A DNA stretch of 64,000 nt from Treponema sp. UBA6367 (GTDB taxonomy: Bacteria > Spirochaetota > Spirochaetia > Treponematales > Treponemataceae): positions 1-64,000 of the forward strand of contig DJRF01000012.1 of assembly GCA_002437725.1 (NCBI GenBank). Direction: 5' to 3'. The notes under the pieces were generated by a model that searched no databases, was not told the DNA's origin, and saw only the letters and a list, made by a program, of their open reading frames with translations. The first letter of the stretch is position 1. Each line of letters opens with the position of its first letter. Shown piece by piece: positions 54,070 through 62,726 of this stretch. A program made the translations under genes and the position numbers.

Positions 54070-55350
54070 ATGCAATCTGAAATCAAATTTATTGATGGCG
54101 GCGTAACTGCCGCAAGAGGATTTACTGCAAATGGAATTTTATGCCACATAAAAGCAAATAGAAAAACAAACGACACTGCATTGATTTATTCAGATGTACT
54201 TTGCAATGCCGCAGGAGTTTTTACCCAAAACAAGGTTCAAGCCGAAGCTGTAAAACTTACAAAAAAGAATATTGAAAACGGCAAGATTCAAGCCGTAATA
54301 GCAAACAGCGGAAATGCAAACTGCTGCACGGGGCAAAAAGGCGCTGAAAATGCAGAGCGAATGGCGAATGCCGTAGCAAAAGCAACTGGTTGCAATGCCA
54401 AAGATGTAGCAGTCTGTTCAACAGGCGTAATTGGAGCGCAACTTCCTGTTGAAAAAATAGAATCCAACATCCAAAAACTAAAAGACGGGCTTTCTAAAGA
54501 AAGCCACAAGGAAGCAAGAACCGCCATAATGACGACCGACACACATTATAAAGAATGTGCAGTTGAATTTTCCATTGGCGGAAAAATCTGCCATTTAGGA
54601 AGCATGTGCAAAGGCTCTGGCATGATTCACATAAACCTTGGAACTATGCTAAGCTTTATAACTACAGACTGCGCAATTTCCACAGAAATGATAAAGAAAG
54701 CGTTAAAATCTTCCGTAAAAGAAACATACAACTGTGTAAGCGTTGACGGAGACACCTCAACAAACGACACTTTGCTGCTTCTTGCAAACGGTCTTGCAGG
54801 AAACAAAGAAATCACTCAGGAAGGAGAAGATTTTGACACATTTCTTTGCGCTTTAAATAAGGTAAACAGAATTATGGCAATGAAAATTGCTGCCGACGGC
54901 GAAGGAGCCACACGGCTTGTTCAATGTACTGTAAAAGGAGCAAAAACTGAAGAAGACGCTAGAATTCTTGCAAAACAAGTCATTTCATCTTCACTTGTAA
55001 AAGCTGCAATGTTCGGAAGCGACGCAAACTTTGGAAGATTTTTGTGCGCAATGGGCTACAGCCCTGTTTCTTTCAACCCAGAAAAGACCAGCATCTGGTT
55101 TACAAGCAAAGGCAACGCGCAAAGGTATTTTGACGATTACGAAAATTTTGATGTTCACGGGGAAAATTCAGTTTTAGTCTATAAGGACGGAGTTCCACAA
55201 GAATTTGACGAAGATTTAGCAAAAAAGATTATGAGCGACCAAGCCGTTGAAATTCTTGTGCAATGCGGTGAAGGCAATGCGCAGGGTGTAGCCTGGGGCT
55301 GCGATCTTACTTACGATTATGTAAAAATCAACGGAGATTACAGAACCTAA
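54070..55350 (+). CDS. argJ: Glutamate N-acetyltransferase / amino-acid acetyltransferase ArgJ
   Basis: Recycles acetyl groups in arginine synthesis by moving acetyl from N-acetylornithine to glutamate. The 426-residue protein is made as a precursor that cleaves itself before a Thr. The site is visible as CKGSGMIHINLGTMLSF (Thr near residue 191). Other family blocks are GVFTQNKVQAEAVKL, ANSGNANCCTG and DGDTSTNDTLLLLANG. The start is the ATG at 54070 after TTGGAG; an upstream TTG is part of that site. First gene of argJ-argB-argD-ppaC. argC is not in the window. Confidence 0.95.
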   Translation: MQSEIKFIDGGVTAARGFTANGILCHIKANRKTNDTALIYSDVLCNAAGVFTQNKVQAEAVKLTKKNIENGKIQAVIANSGNANCCTGQKGAENAERMANAVAKATGCNAKDVAVCSTGVIGAQLPVEKIESNIQKLKDGLSKESHKEARTAIMTTDTHYKECAVEFSIGGKICHLGSMCKGSGMIHINLGTMLSFITTDCAISTEMIKKALKSSVKETYNCVSVDGDTSTNDTLLLLANGLAGNKEITQEGEDFDTFLCALNKVNRIMAMKIAADGEGATRLVQCTVKGAKTEEDARILAKQVISSSLVKAAMFGSDANFGRFLCAMGYSPVSFNPEKTSIWFTSKGNAQRYFDDYENFDVHGENSVLVYKDGVPQEFDEDLAKKIMSDQAVEILVQCGEGNAQGVAWGCDLTYDYVKINGDYRT

Positions 55351-55376
55351 TCTCTAAAAGTCTAAGGAAATCTGCT

Positions 55377-56249
55377 ATGGAAAAGGAATTAGAAAATCTT
55401 AGCAAAAAGGACTGGGCAAAAGTTCTTGTTGAATCGCTGCCCTACTTTAAACAATGGTGTGGAAAAGTCGTTGTTGTAAAATACGGCGGAAACGCCATGC
55501 TCAATGAAGACTTAAAAAAAGCTGTTATGGAAGACATCGTTCTTTTAAGCACAATCGGAATAAAAGTTGTGCTTGTGCACGGTGGCGGTCCAGAAATAAA
55601 CAGCATGCTTGAACGCGTGGGAAAAGAGTCAAAATTTGTAGACGGTTTGCGCTATACAGATGCAGAAACAATGGAAATCGTTCAGATGGTCTTAAGCGGA
55701 AAACTGAACAAAGATATTGTTGGAATTTTGCTTCAAAAAGGCGGAAGAGCAGTTGGACTTTCAGGAGTTGACGCAGGTCTCTTGCGTGCAAAAAAACTAG
55801 AAAAAGACTTGGGCTTTGTGGGCGAAGTTACAGACGTAAATCCGCAAATTTTAATCTCACTTTTAAACGAAGGCTTCATCCCTGTAGTTTCCACAGTTGC
55901 ACTTGGCGAACAAGGAGACTCTTCAAGATACAACATAAATGCCGACACAGCTGCCGCAAAAATAGCAGTTGCCTTAAAAGCAGAAAAATTTGTCCAGCTT
56001 ACAAATGTTCCAGGAATCCTTAGAAATTTAGACGACCCTTCTACACTTATAAAAAGAATTGAAAAATCTGCAATCGGTTCTTTAAAAGCAACAGGAATAA
56101 TTGCCGGCGGAATGATTCCTAAAATCGACTGCTGCCTTACAGCCCTTGAAGGCGGAGTTCCTCGCACGCACATAATAGACGGCAGAGTTCCTCATTCCCT
56201 TCTTATAGAGATGTTCAGCGACCGCGGTATTGGAACTATGATTTACTAA
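55377..56249 (+). CDS. argB: Acetylglutamate kinase
   Basis: Phosphorylates N-acetylglutamate. The 290-residue amino-acid kinase has VVVVKYGGNAM near residue 30, VLVHGGGPEINSML, the substrate region GKLNKDIVGIL, NINADTAAAKIAVAL and the C-terminal GGMIPKIDCCLTALEGG loop. AAGGAAA precedes the ATG. It is 26 bases after argJ. Confidence 0.96.
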   Translation: MEKELENLSKKDWAKVLVESLPYFKQWCGKVVVVKYGGNAMLNEDLKKAVMEDIVLLSTIGIKVVLVHGGGPEINSMLERVGKESKFVDGLRYTDAETMEIVQMVLSGKLNKDIVGILLQKGGRAVGLSGVDAGLLRAKKLEKDLGFVGEVTDVNPQILISLLNEGFIPVVSTVALGEQGDSSRYNINADTAAAKIAVALKAEKFVQLTNVPGILRNLDDPSTLIKRIEKSAIGSLKATGIIAGGMIPKIDCCLTALEGGVPRTHIIDGRVPHSLLIEMFSDRGIGTMIY

Positions 56250-56287
56250 AACCAAAATTGCAAATTTTTTAGCGTTAAGGATTTATT

Positions 56288-57457
56288 ATGGAAAAAAAAA
56301 TTGTAAACAATTACGGAAGTTTTGACATCATTTTTACAAAAGGCAAAAACGCCACAATGTTTTCTTCCGATGGAAAAAAATACATAGATTTTATTGCTGG
56401 AATTGGCGTTAACTGCCTTGGACACAACAACAAGAAACTGGTAAAAGCAATAAAAAAACAAGCATCTCGCGAACTTCATATTTCTAATTATTACTTTAGC
56501 GACAAAGGACTTTGCTTTGCGGACAAATTGCTAAAAGCCACAGGCTTTACAGGCGGTTACTTTGGAAACAGCGGAGCAGAAGCAAACGAGGCGGCTATAA
56601 AACTTGCAAGAAAATATGGCCAACTAAACGGTGGTTCTAAACGAAAAACCATAGTAACTTTAGAATCTTCCTTTCACGGCAGAACTTTAGCAACTTTAAC
56701 AGCTACTGGTCAGGGAAAATTTCATCCAGAATGTTTTGCCCCTTATCCGCAGGGATTTAAGACCATCAAGGCGAACGACTTTTCCGCTTTAGAAAACGCT
56801 TTTGACGACACAACCGCCGCTCTTTTTATAGAATGTATTCAAGGCGAAGGCGGTGTAAATCTTATTGACTCTGAATGGGCAAAAAAAGCCGCAGAAATGG
56901 CAAGAAAAGCAGGCGCCCTAGTTATGGCGGACGAAGTTCAAACAGGAATGGGCCGAACAGGCACTCTTCTTGCGAGCGAACATCTTGGAATAAACGCAGA
57001 CGTGGTAACACTTGCAAAAGGAATTGCCGGTGGCATTCCTATGGGAGCCTGCCTTTTTAGAAACAATGCTCAAGGTGTTTTTGTTGCAGGAGACCATCAG
57101 TCAACATTTGCAGGAAACCCTTTAGCTTGCGCAGCAGGAACTGTAGTATTAGAACAGCTTTCCAAAGACGGATTTCTTGAATCTGTTTGTAAAAAAGGCG
57201 AATACATAAGAAATGAAATAAAGAATTGGAATCTTCCAATCGTAAAAGATGTTCGCGGCAAAGGTCTAATGATAGGAATTCAAATAGAATCTGAAATCAA
57301 GCCTTTTGACATAGAAATGGAATGTCTTAAAAAAGGTCTTTGCACAACAACTGCCGGCTCTGACGTAATCAGATTTTTGCCGCCTCTTACAATAAGCTGC
57401 AAAGAAATCGACGAAGGCCTAAAAATCTTTAAGGAAGTATTGAAAAAATACTGTTAA
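56288..57457 (+). CDS. argD: Acetylornithine aminotransferase
   Basis: PLP enzyme converting N-acetylglutamate semialdehyde to N-acetylornithine. The 389-residue class III aminotransferase shows GIGVNCLGHNN, YFGNSGAEANEAAIKLARKY, ADEVQTGMGRTG and the PLP lysine in TLAKGIAGGIPMGA (near residue 243), plus STFAGNPLACAAG. It is preceded by argB and followed after 4 bases by a pyrophosphatase. Confidence 0.93.
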   Translation: MEKKIVNNYGSFDIIFTKGKNATMFSSDGKKYIDFIAGIGVNCLGHNNKKLVKAIKKQASRELHISNYYFSDKGLCFADKLLKATGFTGGYFGNSGAEANEAAIKLARKYGQLNGGSKRKTIVTLESSFHGRTLATLTATGQGKFHPECFAPYPQGFKTIKANDFSALENAFDDTTAALFIECIQGEGGVNLIDSEWAKKAAEMARKAGALVMADEVQTGMGRTGTLLASEHLGINADVVTLAKGIAGGIPMGACLFRNNAQGVFVAGDHQSTFAGNPLACAAGTVVLEQLSKDGFLESVCKKGEYIRNEIKNWNLPIVKDVRGKGLMIGIQIESEIKPFDIEMECLKKGLCTTTAGSDVIRFLPPLTISCKEIDEGLKIFKEVLKKYC

Positions 57458-57461
57458 AAAA

Positions 57462-59114
57462 ATGAAAAATACAATTTATATTTTTGGACATAAAAATCCA
57501 GACACAGATTCTGCAGTTTCTGCAACAGCGTATGCGGCATTAAAAAAGCTGCAAGGATTTGACAACTACGTTGCTGCACGCGCAGGACATTTTAATCCTC
57601 AAACGGAATATATCTACAAAAAATTTAGCGTAAAGTTTCCAAAGTATATTCCTGATTTAATTCCAAAAGTAAACTATTATATGGACGACAACTTTAATAC
57701 AGTTGAAAAAACTAGTTCAGTCTGGTTTGCCATAGGAAAAATGGACAGCGAAAAAAGCAGGGCTCTTCCTGTTGTAGACAAAAGCAATAAGTATCTTTCG
57801 CTTTTTCACTATTCATATTTTGCGCAAAAATTGTTAAAAATCCTAAATCCAGAACATAAAATAAGAATTTCCACAAGCATCGCCTTAATAATAAAAACAA
57901 TGAACGCACAGCCAGCGGTTGTTTTCAATCAGGAAGAAATATTTTCTGCAAGAATTTTAGTCGGCAGCTCAAGCGAAAAATCTTTTAAAAAACAACTAGA
58001 AGAAACCAACATAGAAAACACAATTGTAATAACAAGCGACCGCGAAGAAATCTACAAAATTTGCATAGAAAAAAAAGTAAAACTTTTAATCATAACTTCA
58101 GGCTTTTTCCTTTCAGAAGAACTAAAGAAAAAAGCTCAAGAAAACGGTGTAAGCGTTATTATGAGTCCTTATGCAACAAGCCAAACCGTAATGATGATAG
58201 TCTACTCTACTCCTGTAAGCTTTATGTCTGATTACGAAATTCAAGCAGTTCACAAATCTGACACAATTTCAAAAATCAGACCAATTCTTCAGCAGTCCCC
58301 TATAAGGCGGCTACCTGTTGTAGACAATGAAAATAAAGTCATTGGAATAATTTCAGAGCATGACCTTACAAACGAGCCGAAAGTCCAAGTTATCTTGGTC
58401 GATCACAATGAACTTTCGCAAGCTGTCGAAGGAATCGAGCATTATAAAATTCAGGAAGTTATCGACCACCACAGAATAGGACCTTTAAGCACAACTTATC
58501 CTATAACTTTTATAAACAAGCCGGTAGGTTCAACTTCAACTTTGATTGCAGGACTTTTCGCAGATGCAAAGATTAAAATTCCAAAGGACATTGCAAGCCT
58601 CCTTTTGTGCGGAATTCTAAGCGATACGCTAATTCTTCAGTCAACTACTACAACTCAAACCGATATAAAGACGGCTAAACTCCTTTCTTCCATAACGGGA
58701 CTGAACATTCAAGAATTAGGAAAAGAAATTCTTACGGCAGGCAGCAGAATTGAAGGTCGCTCTGCATCAGAAATCATCCATCAAGATATGAAAGAATACA
58801 GAGAAAACAAACATTCATACACTGTAAGCCAAATCGAAGTAGGCAACTTAGAAATGCTTCTTGAGCGAAAAGAAGAATTCTTAAACGAACTCGAAAGCGA
58901 AAGAAAAGGAAGCAAATCTGTTTTTGCAGCCTTGCTAGTTACCGATATTACACAGCTTTCAAGCATTTTGCTTATTTCTTGCGAAGAAAACTTTGTTCCG
59001 TTTATTGATTTTCCAAAACTAGAAGACAAAATTTACTTTTTGAAAGATGTTGTAAGCCGAAAAAAGCAGCTTATCCCTATTCTTTCAGAATTGATTGAAA
59101 ACTACTCTTCTTAA
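57462..59114 (+). CDS. ppaC: CBS-domain Mn-dependent inorganic pyrophosphatase (family II)
   Basis: Splits pyrophosphate and so pulls biosynthetic reactions forward. The 550-residue DHH-family protein has the metal site FGHKNPDTDSAVSATAYA at the N-terminus, then a regulatory insert of about 220 residues: a CBS half, a DRTGG-like region, and a second CBS with RRLPVVDNENKVIGIISEHD. The catalytic core returns with LVDHNELSQAVEG and VIDHHRIGPL, and ends with the DHHA2 domain (GSRIEGRSASEI). CBS inserts in this family bind adenine nucleotides. It is 4 bases after argD, probably co-transcribed. Confidence 0.94.
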   Translation: MKNTIYIFGHKNPDTDSAVSATAYAALKKLQGFDNYVAARAGHFNPQTEYIYKKFSVKFPKYIPDLIPKVNYYMDDNFNTVEKTSSVWFAIGKMDSEKSRALPVVDKSNKYLSLFHYSYFAQKLLKILNPEHKIRISTSIALIIKTMNAQPAVVFNQEEIFSARILVGSSSEKSFKKQLEETNIENTIVITSDREEIYKICIEKKVKLLIITSGFFLSEELKKKAQENGVSVIMSPYATSQTVMMIVYSTPVSFMSDYEIQAVHKSDTISKIRPILQQSPIRRLPVVDNENKVIGIISEHDLTNEPKVQVILVDHNELSQAVEGIEHYKIQEVIDHHRIGPLSTTYPITFINKPVGSTSTLIAGLFADAKIKIPKDIASLLLCGILSDTLILQSTTTTQTDIKTAKLLSSITGLNIQELGKEILTAGSRIEGRSASEIIHQDMKEYRENKHSYTVSQIEVGNLEMLLERKEEFLNELESERKGSKSVFAALLVTDITQLSSILLISCEENFVPFIDFPKLEDKIYFLKDVVSRKKQLIPILSELIENYSS

Positions 59115-59138
59115 GCAGATTAATTTTTTATCTAACTA

Positions 59139-59885
59139 CTAGTTTTTCCAAGCAGTGTACTTATCGCATTCCAAAATGTTTTTTGCATTTTGAATGCGTT
59201 CCGCGCTAGGACTGGCAACATCTTTTAAAGGATATTCAATTCCCAAATCCTTATACTTAATTGCTCCAAGTCCATGGTATGGAAGAATTTCTACCCGCTG
59301 CACATTATGCAAAGTTCTTATAAAGTCCCGAGTTCTAGTTAAATATTCATCGTTGTCTGTTATTCCAGGAGTAAGCACGTGCCTAATCCAAATTGGCTTG
59401 TTTATTTCATCAAGGTATCTAAACATTTGAATTATGTTTTTACCGCTCTGGCCTGTAAGCTTTATATGCTCTTTTTCATCAATATGCTTTATATCCATAA
59501 GCAGAATATCTGTAACTTCCATAAGTTTTTTAAACTTTTCAAACCATTCGCCTTCTAAAGAAAAAGGACCGCCTGCAGTATCTATGCAAGTATTTATTCC
59601 TTTTTGCTTTGCCAAAGTAAAAAGTTCTATAAGAAAATCAATTTGAACAAGAGGCTCTCCGCCACTTACAGTTATTCCGCCCTTTTTTCCCCAATATGCA
59701 CGGCAACTTTCCGCTTCTTTTAAAAGTTCTTCTGCGGTGTAAAGGGTTCCTTTTTTCATGTCCCAAGTATCAGGATTATGGCAAAAAAGGCAGCGCATCT
59801 TGCAGCCGCTAAAAAAGATAACAAACCGACTTCCAGGTCCGTCTGCGCAACCAAACGATTCTAATTTGTGAATATATCCCTGCAT
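59139..59885 (-). CDS. pflA: Pyruvate formate-lyase activating enzyme
   Basis: Radical-SAM enzyme that installs the glycyl radical on PflB. The 248-residue protein has the iron-sulphur motif SGCKMRCLFCHNPDTW (CxxxCxxC near residue 31) and TVSGGEPLVQ, then DIKHID, IRHVLTPGITDN and EILPYHGLG, all typical of PflA. AAGGA precedes the ATG. pflB is on the same strand but 2.8 kb away, past an amidohydrolase gene and gltX, rather than adjacent as usual. Confidence 0.94.
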   Translation of the reverse strand: MQGYIHKLESFGCADGPGSRFVIFFSGCKMRCLFCHNPDTWDMKKGTLYTAEELLKEAESCRAYWGKKGGITVSGGEPLVQIDFLIELFTLAKQKGINTCIDTAGGPFSLEGEWFEKFKKLMEVTDILLMDIKHIDEKEHIKLTGQSGKNIIQMFRYLDEINKPIWIRHVLTPGITDNDEYLTRTRDFIRTLHNVQRVEILPYHGLGAIKYKDLGIEYPLKDVASPSAERIQNAKNILECDKYTAWKN

Positions 59886-59911
59886 AAAAAATCCTTATAT
59901 TTTTTTCATTT

Positions 59912-59955
59912 TACTCAAACTTCGAGCTTTTATAGTTTTTGAAAAAACGCTTTCA
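59912..59955 (+). repeat. Dispersed TIR repeat, copy J (left arm only)
   Basis: Left-arm fragment TACTCAAACTTCGAG... continuing to AACGCTTTCA. It lies between the stop of the amidohydrolase gene and the start of pflA. Together with copy K it flanks the amidohydrolase gene as inverted left arms. Confidence 0.65.
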
Positions 59956-59969
59956 ACTCCGTAATTTTA

Positions 59970-60776
59970 TCAAATTCCAAACAAAGTTTTTGCATTTTTT
60001 GCCATAATATTTTCATAATCTTCAGAAGAAATGTGCTTGAACAATTCATGAAAATAATCTTGATAAACGCTTCGCTCACCTAAAGGATTATGCAAATATG
60101 TATCAACTCCGTCAATTGGAAGATCGCTTCCAAAAAGAAGTTTTGAACTTCCGCACTTTTTTACAAATTCAACGGCACTTTTCATGCTGACCCAAGCAGT
60201 ATCGCCATAAAGATTTGGCAGTTTTTGGCACAGCTCTATTGCATGCATATTATCTGTTCCCAAACCAAGATGAGCCATTATAAAAACAATATCTTTATGA
60301 CGCATTGCCATAGAATAAACGCGGTCTGTGCTGTCGTAGTCCGTGTTTCCTGTATGCGTTATAACAGGGAGGTTGTATTTTTCTGCCAAATACATATATG
60401 ACTCAATTTTTTCATCATCAAAAGGAACCGCAGAATGATAAGGATGAAATTTAAGAGCTTTTACAACATCTAAATTTTCTTTTATAAGAGTTTCTAAATC
60501 GTCGTCAGGTTTTTCAAGAAGAGGCTTGCACCAAATCGCAGCATAAATTTTACCAGGATTTTCTCTAGCAAACTGAACCGCACCTATTGCGCTTTTTATT
60601 TGCTTAACTTGCTCAGAAACTGGAAGAATCTTTTGCTGATGGTTACACTCTGTAGATTCACAGTTAGAAACTATCATTGCACTTATTTTATATTTTTTCA
60701 TTGCCTCAAGCACATATTCTTTTTTCATATCAAAATTCAATGCGCTTCCAAAGTGAACATGAGAATCTATAATCAT
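59970..60776 (-). CDS. Amidohydrolase-family metal-dependent hydrolase
   Basis: A 268-residue TIM-barrel protein of the amidohydrolase-related type. It has IDSHVHFG at the N-terminus (metal histidines), KALKFHPYHS, PVITHTGN, IVFIMAHLGLG and LLFGSDLPIDG, the final metal Asp. The substrate is unknown; decarboxylases and lactone hydrolases share this fold. The start is the ATG at 60776 after GGGGG; a longer frame is rejected. It is flanked on both sides by inverted left arms of the dispersed repeat. Confidence 0.8.
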   Translation of the reverse strand: MIIDSHVHFGSALNFDMKKEYVLEAMKKYKISAMIVSNCESTECNHQQKILPVSEQVKQIKSAIGAVQFARENPGKIYAAIWCKPLLEKPDDDLETLIKENLDVVKALKFHPYHSAVPFDDEKIESYMYLAEKYNLPVITHTGNTDYDSTDRVYSMAMRHKDIVFIMAHLGLGTDNMHAIELCQKLPNLYGDTAWVSMKSAVEFVKKCGSSKLLFGSDLPIDGVDTYLHNPLGERSVYQDYFHELFKHISSEDYENIMAKNAKTLFGI

Positions 60777-60849
60777 TATTCGAACCCCCATAAATATAAT
60801 AACGCAAATTAGCAAAAAGAGTTAGAAAAATCGCAATCTTTAAAAATTA

Positions 60850-60901
60850 GAAATTCGCTGAAAGTGTTTTCACAATTCATAAAAACTCGAAGTTTAGTCT
60901 A
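60850..60901 (-). repeat. Dispersed TIR repeat, copy K (left arm only, inverted)
   Basis: Arm fragment ending CTCGAAGTTTAGTCTA. The inner part, TTCGCTGAAAGTG, identifies it as the left arm in reverse orientation. It lies between divergent amidohydrolase and gltX. Confidence 0.75.
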
Positions 60902-60998
60902 ATTATCATAATTGAGCAATATTTGTAATTGTGATATATTTATTAGTTGCAAACTTATCACAAAACAAAAGATTGTAAACATTCTTATTGGAGTATAT

Positions 60999-62579
60999 AT
61001 GGCTGAAAATAATGAAGTCCGTGTAAGATATGCCCCTTCCCCTACGGGAATGCAGCATATTGGCGGTGTACGCACAGCGCTTTTTAATTATCTTTTTGCA
61101 CGTTCAAAAGGTGGAAAATTTATTCTTCGCCTTGAAGACACAGACAGAACTAGATACGATGAAAAATATGTAAAAAATCTTTACGACACAATGGAATGGC
61201 TTGGAATCGACTGGGACGAAGGCGGAAATAAAGGCGGTCCTTACGGTCCTTATGTTCAAAGCCAAAGATTTGAACTTTACAAAAAATACGCTTACGAACT
61301 TGTTGAAAAAGGGGAAGCGTACTACTGTTTTTGCGATTCAGAACGCCTTGAGCGCATAAAAAAAATTCAAACAGAAAATAAGATGGCTCCTGGTTACGAC
61401 AGAAACTGCCGCCACTTAACTCCTGAAGAAGTAAAAGCAAACCTTGACGCAGGAAAGCCTTATGTTATTCGTTTAAAAGTTCCGCTAGAAGGAGAAACTA
61501 AATTTTCTGATCACCTTCTTGGCGACATTGTATGGAAGAATGAAGACATTTCTCCTGATCCAGTTTTGCTAAAATCAGACGGCTTTCCAACATATCATCT
61601 TGCAAACATAGTTGACGATCACTTTATGAAAATCAGCCACGTTATGCGTGCCCAAGAATGGATTCCTTCAACCCCATTGCACGTTCAAATGTACCGCGCA
61701 TTCGGCTGGGAACATCCAGAATTCTGCCACTTGCCAATGGTAAACGGTTCTGACGGCAAAAAACTTTCAAAAAGGCACGGTTCAACTTCTCTTAACGAAT
61801 TTCGTGCGCGAGGATATTTGCCGCAAGCAATCATAAATTATGTGGCAATGCTCGGCTGCTCTTACGAAGAAGGCAAAGAATTTTACACGCTAAAAGAACT
61901 TGCAGAAAACTTCAAATTGGAACACTTAAACAAATCCCCTGCAGTTTTTGATTACAAAAAACTTGAATACTACAACGGCAACTACATTCGAAAACTTTCA
62001 ACCGAAGAACTTTATAAATGGACACTTCCTTTTATAACAGGAACAGGAGATGCAACTCTTGAGATTAATCCTGAAAATCCACAGCCAAAACCGAATGTTG
62101 GACCACAGTATTCAGGAGTTGCGCTTGGCGAAGACGGAGAACCTTACTGCGTAGACAAGTCAATGAACATGACTAGCCAAGATGTAAAAAATACTTTGCT
62201 AGGTCTTATGCCATTAATACAAGAGCGATTGAAGTTCCTTACAGAAGCGGCAGAAATGGTTCACTTTATGTTTACAGAACCAGAAGTTCCGCCTGTAGAA
62301 CAGATTGTTCCAAAGCGGCTTGATGTTGCAAAAACAAAACAAGTTCTTGAAGAAGCAAAAAATTTTGTTCACCAAGTATTTGTTTTAGATCACGAAGGCG
62401 CTGAAAACTTTGCTAAACAAAAGTCTGAAGAGCTAGGCATAAAACTTGGCGACTTTATGATGCCTATAAGAATGGCTGTTACAGGAAGCAGAGTTTCGCC
62501 TCCTTTAATCGGTTCTATTCACGTGCTAGGAGAAGAAAAATCCATAGCTAGAATCGAAAAAACTTTAGCAACCTTATAA
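60999..62579 (+). CDS. gltX: Glutamyl-tRNA synthetase
   Basis: A 526-residue class I synthetase. It has RYAPSPTGMQHIGGVRTALFN (the HIGH signature is HIGG here), FILRLEDTDRTRYDE, FPTYHLANIVDDH and the KMSKS-type loop DGKKLSKRHGS (near residue 262). A C-terminal helical anticodon-binding domain follows. The start is the ATG at 60999 after TTGGAG; the reading frame extends 29 codons further upstream but has no ribosome site. It converges on pflB. Whether it charges tRNA-Gln too was not determined. Confidence 0.96.
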   Translation: MAENNEVRVRYAPSPTGMQHIGGVRTALFNYLFARSKGGKFILRLEDTDRTRYDEKYVKNLYDTMEWLGIDWDEGGNKGGPYGPYVQSQRFELYKKYAYELVEKGEAYYCFCDSERLERIKKIQTENKMAPGYDRNCRHLTPEEVKANLDAGKPYVIRLKVPLEGETKFSDHLLGDIVWKNEDISPDPVLLKSDGFPTYHLANIVDDHFMKISHVMRAQEWIPSTPLHVQMYRAFGWEHPEFCHLPMVNGSDGKKLSKRHGSTSLNEFRARGYLPQAIINYVAMLGCSYEEGKEFYTLKELAENFKLEHLNKSPAVFDYKKLEYYNGNYIRKLSTEELYKWTLPFITGTGDATLEINPENPQPKPNVGPQYSGVALGEDGEPYCVDKSMNMTSQDVKNTLLGLMPLIQERLKFLTEAAEMVHFMFTEPEVPPVEQIVPKRLDVAKTKQVLEEAKNFVHQVFVLDHEGAENFAKQKSEELGIKLGDFMMPIRMAVTGSRVSPPLIGSIHVLGEEKSIARIEKTLATL

Positions 62580-62592
62580 AAATACAATTTGC

Positions 62593-62639
62593 AAAAAAAA
62601 GGTGGTCATTGAGCTAAGTCAAAATGACCACCTTTTTTT
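62593..62639. terminator. Strong bidirectional terminator between gltX and pflB
   Basis: Arms 62594-62610 and 62623-62639 (GGTGGTCATT / AATGACCACC plus A- and T-runs). Read on the minus strand, the loop core ATTTTGACTTAGCTCAAT matches the terminator at 33241-33290 apart from one base, while the outer stem is different. Confidence 0.92.
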
Positions 62640-62670
62640 ATTTAAAGTTTCTACAAACCTTAAAAAAATC

Positions 62671-62704
62671 TAGCCAAGACACGCTTACGCAAAGACCTTG
62701 ACTA
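62671..62704 (-). repeat. Hairpin module M2
   Basis: Stem TAGCCAAG / CTTGACTA with one G-U pair (G-T in the DNA) and a loop holding ACGCTTACGC. It lies 22 bases past the pflB stop and about 32 bases before the terminator in the pflB direction. Related to M1 and M3. Confidence 0.6.
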
Positions 62705-62726
62705 GACATATTCAATCAATTCAAAA

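Noticed and set aside
60785..60800. tRNA T-arm-like GGTTCGAAT
   Set aside because: No acceptor, D or anticodon arms around it; it is the ribosome-site region of the amidohydrolase gene.
1853..60901. CRISPR array
   Set aside because: The repeats are dispersed over the window, lie in both orientations, have no regular spacers, and no cas gene is present.
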